Assembly (NCBI RefSeq): GCF_954871325.1
Contig: NC_088776.1
Span: forward strand, 21,123,508-21,187,507
Source of the DNA: Gordionus sp. m RMFG-2023
Lineage: Eukaryota > Nematomorpha > Gordioida > Chordodea > Parachordodidae
Length of the DNA stretch: 64,000 nt
Direction: 5' to 3'
The notes under the pieces are model-generated. The model did not search any database. It worked only from the letters and a program-made list of their open reading frames with translations, and was not told the DNA's origin. The position numbers and the translations under genes were made by a program. This document shows, piece after piece, positions 25,101 through 35,769 of the stretch (within the stretch, counting starts at the first letter, position 1; each line of letters starts with the position of its first letter).

Positions 25101-28100
25101 TTGTTAATAAATTTTATTCATTTACGCCATTTATTTTTAATTTTTAACTTATTCTCAAAGATTATTAATTAGAGGAAAATGAAAGTGAACAAGTCAAAGT
25201 AAAAATTATTATATTGGATATTGTTAATTTAAAGAAATTGTCTAAATAAAAATTTAAACTATGCTTTGTATTTTTAACTATATTTTGTCTATAAATAAAA
25301 TAAAAAATTTATTTTTTATACCAAATTTATGTCTAGTTTTTTAATTATGATTTAAATATAGAATATTTTTTTTATCAACAAAAATTCTTAAACCTGAACT
25401 GAACCCGGGTTCAAAAATATTTCTCTGAACCGAACCCACCAATTTTTTTTTAATCTTAAACCGAACCCTATCAAAAAATTTACCGGGTTCGCATCCCTGA
25501 TTTTAAACAATACATTGAACTGGGTTCAAATAAAATTCCCGGGTTTTGATAATTTTATAAACGGGGTTCGGTTCGGGTTCAGATTTTTCCCCAAAAACCC
25601 GGGTTTTGGTTCGGTTCGAATCCCTGATTTAAAATGCTATAATTTCAATATAAATGGGTGATTTATTTTATGTCAAATTAATTTCAAATATAATTTAATG
25701 ATCTTTCATTTTTTTTACTAACTCTAAAATAATTCCTATAAAATTGTTATTAATGGATAAAGTTTTAAAATAATTATATTATAGCCCTCTGAAATTTCAA
25801 TTTTTTCGCCCCGAGTCCAGTCTGAAATATTTTACATTTTTAGGCCTGAACCCGAATTTCAGCCTGGTCCGAAATTTTTAATTAGCAAATATAAATTAAA
25901 TGCAATGAAGTAAAAACTACTAATTGACTTTCCATATCATATTCGCAGATAAATTTTAGTGATCTTATTTTGAAGAGAAAACGTTATTTTCAATTATTTA
26001 TATTTTTCAAGCCCAACCTGATCTAAAATTTTTAAACATTTGTTTGGAATATTATCATAGGCTCGATTCCGATTGACCAAATATGGATATTGTTTTAAAT
26101 ATATTTCATAAATATCATGACGATAAATAGGCATAATTTAAAATTTAGGTCTATACTCACTCCACGATCATGAATGCCATCGTGTTATTTTTTCGACGAA
26201 TATTTAGAAGTGTTTAAATTTTTTTTAAATTATTTTCCTGTGCACTTTTTTTATCAATATCATTAATGACGTATTTTGTAATCTTATGCTTCAATGAATA
26301 AGATAAATTTATTTTTTGAGAAAAAACTTATATAATAAAAATATAATTTTTTTGCCTAGGGCATAAATATTTTTATTAAATGAATTTAAAAAAATTTTTA
26401 AATGCTTTTATTTTCTCATAATTATATATATGATACATTAATAAATAGCACTTAAACTAAATAAGAAATATAAAATGTATAAAACTAAATAACATTACAT
26501 GAAGTTATTTTTATAAGAAAAAGAACCAAATTAAATTCGGGATAAATATTTTCACTGAAGTGATTTTTAAGAGTTTTTTGGCAATTTCAAATGTGTAGTA
26601 ATAAGTATCAGATATAATTTATAAATAAACCATAAGAAAAAATTATTACAAATAATGAGTAAACAAATAAAAATTATATAGGATATCAAGAATTGTAAAA
26701 TAAATCAATTCCCTGAATACAAAGAATAGAAAATCATTTAAATTTATTAAATCTATTTCAAATAAATTTTTTACAAATCGAAAATGGTCTCCAATATTTA
26801 TTAAGCGATGAAAAATATATAATAAATATTTTCGAGATGTGCAAATATATTTTTTTAAAAAAATCGGGTTCGGGCTTAATATTTTTTAAGAAAATTCTGG
26901 CCAATCGGGCTTTAGAATTTTTATTAAATATATCTAAATTTATCAATTTTATGTAAGATAAAAAAATTTGATTTTATTTATAGAAACTAGACCCTTTATA
27001 GCATATATCGTTTATTTTGAGTAATTATAAAAACTAATTTATATATTTAAATAAATTCGTGAAAAATATTTCAAGTTCGGGCCTGCAAACCTTTTTTAAA
27101 AATTTCGGGCCAGGCTTGAAAAATTAGGCCCGATGCAGATCACTAAAATATTTTACAATTTTAATGGCCGCCAATATATTTGAAGCGATAAAAACATCTC
27201 TTAAAAATCAATACGGTATTGATTCTACAATACCAAAATATCACTATGATATTGAATCTATATTCACAATCCTACATCGGCCTAGATTTTTTAAACAATT
27301 TTTATAGATGTTAGTAGCGATTTCGGCATTTTTAGGGCCGACCCGGGTATGTTTAAAAAAATTAACATATAGGTCTGGTAAGTATACTCATTCAAAAATA
27401 ACATTTTAATTTTTTACATGACCGTGTTCAATTTCAAACTATAAAAAAAATTTGATTCGCAAACTTGAAACTCTTGAAAAAAGAAATAAATATTTTTTAA
27501 TATAAAAATGAAAACATGTCCAAAATCTAATTCTAGAAAAATTTTAAAAAGATTTTGGACATTTCCCAAGAAAAAGAACCAAATTTACTTAAAATATGAA
27601 TTAAAAACCGATATATAACCTTTTTAAATAAGTAAATCACAAATATTAAAAAGTTTTCCGTGTAGCATTGGGAAACTATTATTAAAATAAGATGAGGATG
27701 AAATGATGTCGAAGCTTGGTTTTTATCTATTAACAAATAAATAGTAAATAGCGAGAGAAGAGTTTAAATTATAATCTTTTTAATTATAAAATATATTAAA
27801 GAATTGGTTATTTGTTTTAAATTTTATATAAATAAATATTTTAAAAAAAAATTAACAAGGCCTTTTAAAACACGACCAAGGTCCGGTGTTAAAACCATTT
27901 CAAACTTCGTCCAGAGGAGAAAACGAAAATCATTTTTATGCCACCGTTTTTGACGATAAATCGCATCATGATGAAATAATCCTCTCTTTAAGAAGATTTA
28001 TCCCTCGGTATTTTGGAGTCGAGAAAATTGAAATAGACAGGATGAGTTTTAATAATGATTTAACAATTTGAATAAACTTTAAAAAACATTTTTAAAATGG

Positions 28101-29529
28101 ATTCGGGGCAAATTAACATCTCCTTAAGTTTTTACTTGAAAAGGCTAGTCATTTTTTTAAAATTTGATGTTAAAAAAACAATATAGATCATCCGACCCTG
28201 TTAAATGTTAAATATTTTTTTGCACACCATTTCAATATTTTTAAGGTCAAGTTACATCCCTCTATTTGTTTACTATAGGGTTTTATTTCTATTTTTGATC
28301 GAAATTACTAGATTGTCGAAGTAATTTATTTTATATTTAATTCATTAAAGGTTTTGAAATTTTATCAATTGATTGGTTATAAGAGTTCTTTTTACACGCC
28401 AATTTAATTTTAAAATAATCCTATTTTATTTAAAGTCAAGTTACATTCTAATATTTGATTACTTTAGTTTTAATTTCATTTTTGTTCAAAATTGAATTGG
28501 GTTTAGAATGATTGACAAAAAATTAAGTATAATGAATGGTATAGTTAAGGAATCTCAGAAAAAAAAATAAGTGTTCAAGCTTAACAATAAAAAAAAAATC
28601 ATACAAAATATTATGTTAGAAAACAAATTAAATGTTTATTTAGGTGTAAGAAATTAAAAAATAATTTTTAAAATTTGTAAGTGTTATTTTTTAAAATATT
28701 TTGTGTAAAATCAACTTATATATAAAACAATTTATATTTGTTTTTTATTAATAAAGCCGTAAACTTCATTAAATTGGAAGATATAACAACAAATTATGAA
28801 AAACCCTGTATTCTAGACATTAAAATTGGAAAGGAAAGTTATGAGCCTGGAGCTCCATCACATAAAGTATGCTACGAAAAATCCAAATATCCATTGTTAG
28901 AATGTATAGGTATTCGAATACTGGGTATGAGGGTATTGCAAACTAACATAAAATGTATATAAAAAAAATTTAGGTATACAATTACAAGACAAAAACTTAT
29001 GAATTTTATGACAAAGAATATGGAAAAAGTTTAACTGAAGATCAAATTATGCAATGTAAAATATTCATTTTTATCTAATTTTTAGAATATTTTAAAAGGT
29101 CTTGAAAAATATGTGTCATCGGTGGACAATAATCCAGACATAAAAACACAACTCATACATGGCTTTTTATCTCAATTGGTTGATGTCAAAGATTGGTTTT
29201 CAAGGCAAAATAAATTCCGCTTTTATGCATCCTCCCTGCTTTTTGTTTACGATTCTCATGAATGCTATTCAAATGGTACTCTTGACATAGTTAATAGAAA
29301 TGGTGATTACCATTCTAGCCCACAACATAATTTAACAAGCTATAACCCTAATATCAAATCTAAAAACATAAAATGTGATATAAAAATGATCGATTTTACC
29401 CATGTGACATCTATGCATCACGATTTCCTTGATCAAAAAAATAATCTACAAAGCCAATTCCGTGATGATAATTATTTATTTGGTCTAAACTACTTATTAA
29501 AAATATTTGAAAATTTGCTGATTTTATAA
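16183..29529 (+). CDS. IPMK: Inositol polyphosphate multikinase, five exons, 340 aa
   Basis: Exons: 16183-16330, 27860-28045, 28757-28932, 28974-29055, 29099-29529; 1023 nt, 341 codons with stop. The enzyme phosphorylates inositol phosphates such as IP3 and IP4, mostly in the nucleus and cytoplasm. Exon 1 encodes LLHQVAGHFHGKGKTG, matching the HQVAGH entry of the family; exon 2 gives GPVLKPFQ..RGENENHFY; exon 3 NFIKLEDITTNYEKPCILDIKIG with the catalytic PxxxDxKxG at residues 128-136; exon 5 FYASSLLFVYD (SSLL at 242-245) and the metal-binding IDF with Asp296, then DDNYLFGLNYLL. Phases agree at every junction (1,1,0,1). Length lies between fly (about 310) and human (416) proteins. Introns are 11.5 kb, 711, 41 and 43 nt. 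The exon 2 donor (ATGA|GTTTTA) and exon 5 acceptor (AAAAG|GTC) are the least certain sites. The start ATG follows an in-frame TGA by one codon. Confidence 0.88.
16855..18206. mobile_element. Non-autonomous hAT-like element, TIR TAGTGTTGTTAATT, perfect TSD AATAGGGA
   Basis: Ends are TAGTGTTGTTAATTGG and CAAATTAACAACACTA. AATAGGGA is present at 16847-16854 and 18207-18214. No transposase inside. It is 1352 bp and lies in intron 1 of IPMK. A second complete left end at 17817 (TAGTGTTGTTTTAATTAGC), with inverted GTCGTAAAATTTAAGACC / GGTCGTAAATTTTACGACC blocks, marks a 390-bp internal copy sharing the right end. Confidence 0.85.
18215..20230. other. IPMK intron 1 sequence without recognised elements
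   Basis: AT-rich. CTATATAAATAGCAACC at about 19190 looks like a TATA box followed by a short CT-rich stretch, but no exon was found downstream. Several GGCCCAAACCTGAAC-type fragments near 18700-18770 hint at old MITE pieces. Confidence 0.35.
20232..22200. pseudogene. hAT (ZMYM1/DUF4371) transposase fragments arranged as a fold-back
   Basis: On the plus strand 20232-20615 is open for 127 residues: SGDSHGLQAKIRDVNPSALY followed by IHCFAHKLNPILSKSCSKIK, the typical GxSGVQAxIxxxNPxAxYxHCxAHxLNL block of these transposases. The same sequence recurs on the minus strand between about 22180 and 20995, e.g. the reverse of GGGCAAAGCAATGAATATAA at 22140, interrupted there by an extra ~800 bp. 21408-21184 minus looks like a much decayed C-terminal dimerisation part. 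The arms are separated by about 325 bp (20670-20995). The structure lies in IPMK intron 1. Confidence 0.7.
20935..20990. mobile_element. Fragment of the TAGTGTTGTTAA MITE family between the fold-back arms
   Basis: TAGTGATGTTAAACAGCTCC followed by GGCCGATTTATAAAAAGGC and AGATTTTAACCAAAATAT matches the left part of the MITEs at 2055, 6792 and 55982. Confidence 0.5.
22201..23325. other. IPMK intron 1, AT-rich sequence with no recognised element
   Basis: No exon or bounded repeat was supported. Low-complexity A/T tracts dominate. Confidence 0.35.
23330..23620 (+). pseudogene. hAT transposase C-terminal fragment (DUF659/dimerisation type)
   Basis: Reading across frames gives ALASERMFPLL and then GLAQSKFRNRFGEKA and KFIYHFIYFDYKIL. 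That resembles the ASAERxFSxxGLxxSKxRNRLxxEKxEKL region at the end of some hAT transposases. At least one frame change lies between the two parts. Nothing upstream could be assigned. Confidence 0.5.
23621..24175. other. IPMK intron 1, no recognised element
   Basis: AT-rich sequence; nothing gene-like seen. Confidence 0.35.
24178..25640. repeat. Nested fold-back of GGTTCGG-rich MITE sequences
   Basis: 24178-24770 recurs inverted at 24942-25502 (for example TTATTCTCAAAGATTATTAA at about 25150 against its complement at about 24525). A shorter GC-rich block, 24775-24940, in the centre recurs inverted at 25503-25640. Ends such as GGTTCGCATCCCTGA and GGTTCGAATCCCTGA resemble CAGGGATTCGAACC-type hAT MITE termini. 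No coding potential. The structure lies in IPMK intron 1. Confidence 0.75.
25641..26830. other. IPMK intron 1, AT-rich with small GC-rich repeat remnants
   Basis: 25790-25880 and 26010-26070 hold GGCCTGAACCCGAATTTC-like pieces of the GC-rich MITE type. No exon recognised. Confidence 0.35.
26832..27145. mobile_element. hAT-like MITE of the TAGTGATCTGCA family, TSD AAATATTT
   Basis: Left end TCGAGATGTGCAAA, right end GGCCCGATGCAGATCACTA. AAATATTT flanks it at 26824-26831 and 27146-27153, exact. 314 bp, GC-rich blocks between A/T runs. Lies about 700 bp before IPMK exon 2. Confidence 0.75.
27154..27859. other. 3' end of IPMK intron 1
   Basis: AT-rich. The acceptor used in the model is TTAACAAG at 27852-27859. 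No extra exon was needed: exon 1 ends phase 1 and exon 2 continues the conserved GLLKHDQGPVLKP block. Confidence 0.4.
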
Positions 29530-29877
29530 CTTTTGTCAATATGTTTTATTTTTTATTATACTAATAAATTTATATTAAATAATATTGTGACGTCTATATT
29601 GGTTCCAGTGATTAAAATATTTATTTGGTAATGAAATTTAATAATATATGGAAAATACAATTATATCATTGTAATATGTAAAAAAAAAATAACATTAAAA
29701 CATTTATAATTAAACAATACTTATTACAAATTAAGTAATTAATTAGTGATATATTGAAATAATGAAACTTTTTAAAATAAAGATAAAATTAATGGGGTAG
29801 CTACTGAAATATAAGTTTTATGCTAACAATATAAAATAAAAACCTTCCTCATTAGTTTAATAAAATTATAGAAAAAA
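29530..29877. other. Short spacer between convergent IPMK and OAZ 3' ends
   Basis: 348 bp, AT-rich, containing AATAAA-like signals on both strands (for example TATAAAATAAAAAC and the reverse TTTATT motifs). The two transcripts probably end within it and may overlap. Confidence 0.4.
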
Positions 29878-30681
29878 TTATATATCATAAGACATAAATA
29901 TTTTATCAGAATGTTTTAAAGTGAATTGATGTCCTGGTGGTAGCAAAGAAAATCCCAAAAACATAAAAGTTTTTATCAAACAACCTATAAATAATTTATC
30001 ATAAAATTGTATATATAAAACAATTACCTTTATCCATTCTATTTTTATTAAAACAGACAATTGCATTCTTACAATGTAATATTTCCTCAGTGTATTCTAA
30101 CAAGTTAACAAAACTAGAATTGAGTGTTATATATATTAGCAATAAAATAATACCTTTCTTTAGAACCTTCAGGTAAACCACCTTCAGGGATTGTTATATA
30201 AAGTTTTTTATCAAAGAACAAAGCTTGCCATTTGACAGTTAAAGAATTCGTTAAAATTTGCTGAAAAGTAATGAAAAAAGGTAAAGATTTAGCAGCTAAT
30301 GAAGAAGGAGATAGTTCATTGTTAGCATCATCCTAATTACGATTAAATTTTATATTTACAAATTAGATATACCTTATACCCAGCAGGGGGCTCTTTTAAA
30401 ACCCCCACGCCGTTGCCCTCTGGGGTTTTGTTTTTAGAGACATTGACGGCATGGGGAACATCAGGACAAATACCAATTTCCTGTACCAAGCTGTACAGTT
30501 AAATGCTTCGTGCTACAATTATTACTAGAGGCTATCAAGGGCATTCTATATATATATATATTATTTATAAAAATACAATATATAACTTCGAATCAATTGG
30601 AGAAACTTCAGAATTATAAATATAATTTAAAAGTGGTTGGGGATCCAGACTATAGATTGAATTAACATTCAGAATGTTCAT
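29878..30681 (-). CDS. OAZ: Ornithine decarboxylase antizyme with +1 programmed frameshift, five exons, 212 aa
   Basis: Exons on the minus strand: 30681-30587, 30545-30373, 30332-30154, 30113-30028, 29984-29878. Introns are 41, 40, 40 and 43 nt with GT-AG ends. Antizyme binds ornithine decarboxylase and sends it to the proteasome, lowering polyamine synthesis and uptake. Frame 0 runs from ATG 30681 through a second start (MPLIASS, residue 33) to NWYLS and a TGA; reading continues in +1 as DVPHAVNV. After one skipped base the coding length is 639 nt, 213 codons exactly. Conserved parts: LYITIPEGGLPEGSKESF (residues about 132-150), LLEYTEEIL, IVCFNKNRMDK, KTFMFLGFSLLPPGH, and FMSY near the end. 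Human OAZ1 likewise has five exons and two starts about 33 residues apart, the second also MPL. The first exon is the least certain; starting at 30544 gives a shorter 180-residue protein. Convergent with IPMK. Confidence 0.9.
30461..30466 (-). promoter_or_regulatory. Antizyme +1 ribosomal frameshift site, TCC-TGA-T
   Basis: On the minus strand frame 0 ends TAT TTG TCC TGA TGT. Skipping the T of TGA gives TCC GAT GTT CCC, matching the SDxP continuation of animal antizymes (human WCS then DAPHPP). In the family, polyamines raise frameshifting here, giving feedback control. A stimulatory downstream structure was not worked out. Confidence 0.92.
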
Positions 30682-31248
30682 GATTGATAACTGATATCTT
30701 TGATCAAAATTATATAAATGAATTAAATGTCCTCCTGAATATTCTTTTTGTTAAGACACGTGAATAAAAATAGCAATTTTAATTGGATGAACAAATAGGC
30801 ATAACAATCCACGTGAACATTTTTTTTATAAATGTTATTCATTTAAATATTCATGAAGTTTAGATAGAATAACATGTTTCTTAATATTTACGATATGATA
30901 ATAATTTTTAAAAAAAACAAAAGCATAAGAAGTAATTTATAAATATTATTTTACTTAATATTTATGGTGTATCCAAAATATTAAAAATATTGCCCATATT
31001 TCTAATAATTATTTTATAAATATATTCTTACAGATATCGATAATAAATTTTAATAACATCTATAGAATAAATTAAAAGATAATTTTATTTTAGTAACAGG
31101 AAAAAAATAAAGAGAAAGCTCAATAATTAGGTTATTTTAATACATTTCAATTACAATACATATTTTTAACCAACGAATTATAGAATTGTTATTCTGGTAG
31201 ATATCTACTTTGGATCAATTGTTTTAGCAACTATGAATAATAACAGTA
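30682..31248. other. Upstream side of OAZ
   Basis: The frame-0 ORF of OAZ stays open upstream of the chosen ATG to a stop near 30750. No TATA box or CpG-rich promoter was identified. The rest is AT-rich. Confidence 0.35.
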
Positions 31249-31300
31249 GAGGTCAACGTCTACATGACAATTTTTTAAAGCCCCCCTCCCCCCTTTGAAA
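31249..31300. mobile_element. End fragment of the CAGCGTCTACATGA hAT-like MITE family
   Basis: CAACGTCTACATGACA followed by a CCCCCCTCCCCCCTTTG tract matches the right end (read inward) of the complete element at 35770-36350. Its partner end was not found. Confidence 0.45.
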
Positions 31301-31319
31301 ATATGATTCCATGTCAATT

Positions 31320-31555
31320 CACAAAACTTTTATCGCGAATTAATTATATAACGAAACTTCTATCGCGAATCCACATTATCGAATACTATTCCGCGAATCC
31401 TCATTAGTGAATACTATTCCGCGAACAAATATAGCGAGACCCCTATCGCGAAAATTATATAGCAAATTATTACAGCGAAGACAATATAGCGACTATTATT
31501 TCTCAAACATATATGGCGAAGACATTCTATCGAATTTAATATAACGATTTGCTAA
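31320..31555. repeat. Cluster of short TATCGCGAA-type repeats
   Basis: Variants of TATCGCGAA, TTCCGCGAA, TATAGCGA and CAGCGAAG recur about every 12-17 bp, roughly 15 times in 235 bp, all in the same orientation. The spacing is irregular, so this is neither a simple microsatellite nor a CRISPR array. It could be a subterminal repeat region of an unrecognised transposon or an array of binding sites. Confidence 0.6.
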
Positions 31556-31559
31556 TAAT

Positions 31560-33535
31560 GACTATTTTATTTTGAATATTTTTATAATTATTTTAAATGA
31601 ATATTATTTTTTAAAGGTACAACTCATTGATACAATGATATAGTTGGTTATCTTTAAACCTTAATAACATAATGATTAATGAATCTATATATGGTTTATA
31701 AAACTCGTTATTGGAATATACTTTTTTGCGATCCTGTCCTATGCTTTTCTTCGAAGCTCTTATTTTATATCACGCACAAGGAAATAAGATTTCTTAATCA
31801 TTAAATTTATTAGTTAAATTGATACTTACTGGCAAAATTGTTATCAGAGTTGAATTAATATTTATTGTCTGATGACTTAATATTTATAAATTTATAAATC
31901 TGTTTTGGCCATTTATTTATAATTGAGTTTTGGCCAATGTTGAAAGTTCGATCGATTAACCGGATAAATGAACCAATGAATATTTCACCTGGTCAAATAC
32001 GGTCAAATATTCTGAAAGAGTTCCCAACATTAAGGGGAGCATCTTACTTATAGTAAATTTAATAAAGTATGTAATATAAATAATATAAGAATTGGGCATA
32101 CAAGGTGGTGATGATCAAAATATTTTGATACCTAAATCAGAAGTACAAGCTGCACGTTTAATAGTTTTATAGAAAATTATAGGGAAAAATGAGCTTTGAC
32201 CCCCAGGGCTATTAAGAGAAGTGGCATTTTACTAACAATTTCAAAGATATTGGTCAATTTGGTCTTACTAAATCAGAAATTGATTGAAGATTTCTACAAT
32301 AAGAAAATTGTTTAAAAAATATAAAATAAAATAATAATATTGAATATGAAAAAAAATATTTAATTGAATTAGGCCATATTTGACCGGTCAAATGCACAGC
32401 CCTAGTTTTGGTAGCCTAACTAAAAACAGAGTAGCTAAATAAAAACTACGACATTACTATTTAGTGTCAATTTTGAATGGCAATTCAAAAATAAATTATA
32501 TCTAAGTGAAATAAGGGATTTCCCCAATTCAAAATATTTTTGAATCTTATTATTTTAAGATCTTTATAGATATCTTTTTACCTCTTCTCTTTACTTAGAT
32601 ATAAATTATTAGTTATATTTTCAAAAAATTTAACAGAATTGAATTTATCACAAAAAATAATTTATCGCTCAGAAATTTTAACTATTTTTTTTTCATTGCC
32701 TAAGCATGATTTTTCCAGTTTTAAAATTAAATGTTACTCTATGCAGGATTATGTCATGAAGGGGAGGGGGGGGATACTATTTTTTTAAATCTAGACAAGG
32801 GTATCAAATGAAAATCAATAAAATGATTTTGAGTGCTATTAAAATTACTCATCATTTTATTTATGCCCTCGGGTCTAGATTTGGAGAGATTTAAATATTT
32901 TTTACAAGAAATATCGGACAAGGGCATCAAATGAAAGCGGATAAAAATATTTTTTGAATGCTACCATCTAGGTTCTTCGATCTAGCTAATTGACAAAAAG
33001 ATTGGGGCATTGGGGTTGTAAAAACCTACTCTAGAATAAATCTTGATATAAATTAAAGCTGATTAAATTTTAAATTTAATTCATAGTTAATTCACTTTGT
33101 TTCAAGTTTGAGTCTGGTTGGGGGGATAAAATGGGATGGAAAGGTTAATATCGGGTTTCAAATAAAAGCTAATAAAGGGATAGGTTTGTATCGTTATACT
33201 CGTCACTGTTTTTAGGGTAAAAGGGGAAAGAGTAAGTGGAGGGCGTGATAAAAATTATAGCATAATATATCGAGATAAATATATGGGTTCTTATTAAGGC
33301 TTAAATAATTTTAAAATATAATTAAAAAAATAGCTATACTAGAAATTAATAAATTTAGTATTATTTAGAAATTGACATATTTGATAAATTATAACTATTA
33401 AATATTACTGAAATTTTTTAAAAAATATTTATAATCGTCTGGCTGGTGTCATTTCCTATGTATTATATTATAACTTTATTTCGGTGCTTTTAAATTCTGT
33501 TATCAAGCAAAAATGAGATCCTAACTTTTAAAAAT
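31560..33535. other. Non-coding AT-rich stretch
   Basis: No exon recognised. 32760-33250 contains two loosely similar segments with ATCAAATGAAAGC/ATCAAATGAAAATC and GGGTCTAGATTTGG motifs followed by G runs, probably an old duplicated repeat. Confidence 0.35.
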
Positions 33536-33851
33536 TATTTATTCCGCCTGGATAAAGTTGTCCCAAAGACAAATTATTACAGATGCCTTGACCAAGATAT
33601 ATTTAAACGTTCCTTTACGACTTACAAAAATATGATAAGAATAAGTAAATACATAATTATACTGAAAATCCAGTCGAATTGAATACCATGAAAATAATTA
33701 ATTCAATTAAGAATGAAGCTTTGAATGATACTATGGAAGCTTCAAACTTTATTGTTGCGAAACACGTGTCTCAATTTGATTCCATATGGCACTACCTTTC
33801 TTATGAAGCGTATAATTCACCACACGGAGTTCAAATAGCTATACACCTCAA

Positions 33852-35346
33852 CAGGCCCGTACGCAGGAATTTGGTCTGGGGGGGGGATAATAAAATTTTT
33901 TAAGAAATATTATTGTTTTTAAAAATATCAAGCATAAATTTATTAGGACTAATAACTATTTTTAATACACAATTTTAAATTTATGTAAATTATAAAAAAA
34001 TTATATGTAAAGAATCACTTAAATGACCCAAAATAGAAATTTGAATTTTTTGAGCCTTTGCACAAAAAGTTTCTTAGGAATAATTGCATTTTATATGTTA
34101 TATATTTACAATGTAAAATCCAATCTTCGTTGTGATTAAGTTAATTTTTCAATTATCTCATCCTTGCTTGTGGTCAAATGCCTATGAATATTCAAAAGAT
34201 CCAAACCTTTCAATCTACTTTCAGATGTTGTACTTCTTGGTATGTTTTTCAGAGACCTGCAGGCCCGGCCCCCGGGCTGGACAGTATTATTATTTTTTTA
34301 AATCAAAATTTAAAAAAAAAAACACCCAAGCCGGGCCCGAAAATTTTATTTTAAAAAAAGCCGAATCGGGCTCGAAAATTTTATTTTAAAAAAAGCCGAA
34401 TCGGGCCTAAAAATTTTTTTAAAAAAGCCGGGCCGGGCCTGAAAATTTTTAAAAAAACCCACGGGCCGTAAAAAATCTTTAAAAAAAATTCGGGCTGTGC
34501 CCTGCAAATGGTACTTCTGCAGGTCTCTGTTATTCTTTTTAAAAAGAGAATGTTCTCTCATTAGTTTACTAATGGGAAGAGTTTATAAACTCTTTTATGG
34601 GAATTTAATCTAAAATGTGTTTGAAATAATGCAGAGCATCCATAGCATTTTTTGGGACTATATCCACCATTGTTAATCTTATAAACATAGTTATTCAGCT
34701 AGTAAGGCATCATAAGATATTATAACATCTTCATAATAAAAATCTAACAAATATTATTTTTCTATCACCATCTGAAAAAGGTTGGGAAGGCTTTTGTGGT
34801 AGTAATATTTGCAGATTAGTAAGTGCTGCATGATGAATTAAAAATTCATTTATTTGGGTTATAAATGTATCTGTATTTAAGATATACTCTTCTACTTATC
34901 CTATATTAATGTTTTAACGATGAGCTTGCCTTGCTACAGGTCGAGGGAGACAAATATTAAACACGTATAACTCTGCTTTTGACTCAAATATGAAATTCTT
35001 CATCAACATTAGCCCTAATTTCCTTGAGTTCTGATAAAATGCTCTCCGCTATTCTCATCTTCTTAATCAAGTCAATGTCATGTTTTTGAAAAGTAATACT
35101 TAGAATAGTTAATTAAATAATACATTCTAATGAGAAATAAAATTTGGAATAAGAATTGAATCCAATAATTTTCTTGCTTCTGAGGAAATATTTCTTTCAG
35201 GCCATTGTGATATTTCAATAATAGCAAATAATTGGCTCTTCTAACTCCTTAAAAGCTGTTACTGCTTGATGGCAGAGACTCTATCTCGTTGGACAAGGTC
35301 TGCATTTTTTGGCTTGGGGGGGGGGGGGGTTGCCCCGCCCCCCATG
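33852..35346 (-). mobile_element. hAT element, paralogue of 9837-12235, inserted in the MULE gene
   Basis: Starts CAGGCCCGTACGCAGG and runs parallel to 9837-12235 at lower length (1495 bp): same G run, same interior, same minus-strand transposase scraps. CACCTCAA (33844-33851) and CACTTCAA (35347-35354) flank it, 7 of 8 identical. Removal joins the MULE segments before and after it. The right terminus has decayed to CCCCCATG. Confidence 0.8.
34250..34529. mobile_element. Nested GC-rich MITE, best copy of the CAGAGACCTGCAG family
   Basis: CAGAGACCTGCAGGCCCGG at the left, CTGCAGGTCTCTG at the right. It occupies the same site of the host hAT as the copy at 10804-11098 (preceded by GGTATGTTTTT, followed by TTATT), so the MITE was already inside the hAT lineage before both copies inserted. 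Confidence 0.85.
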
Positions 35347-35769
35347 CACTTCAAAATCCTAGCAGCCCTATCGAGTTAGTAATTCCGCATGAATATTCAA
35401 TCACAGATAGGTATTCATACTTCATTACGATTTTTTATATATTCTTGAATAATTTAAATCCGAAATTTTTATTAAGATAAGCTGCCCGATAAGAAACCTT
35501 ATTTAGCATGATTATTTATTTATCATATGTAATAGGTTCCCGACCCTGTTATCATATTCGGAACAAAAAATAATTTGAACTTTTTAGCTTCATGTGAACA
35601 TTGGTTCTCTGATGGCACATTTAAATCGTGGCTACCTTATTTTACGCAAATTTATACAATCCATGGGAATAAATATAATAATGTTTTACCACTTATATAT
35701 ATATATATATATTGTTCAATAAATAGGATTATAAAACATATAAAAAAAATATTTACGATTATAAGTGAC

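Noticed and set aside
31320-31555. CRISPR-like array
   Set aside because: Motifs are short and irregularly spaced, the genome is eukaryotic, and there are no cas genes.
33679-33903. Stand-alone 74-residue gene
   Set aside because: The first part belongs to the MULE remnant and the end reads into the hAT terminal repeat.
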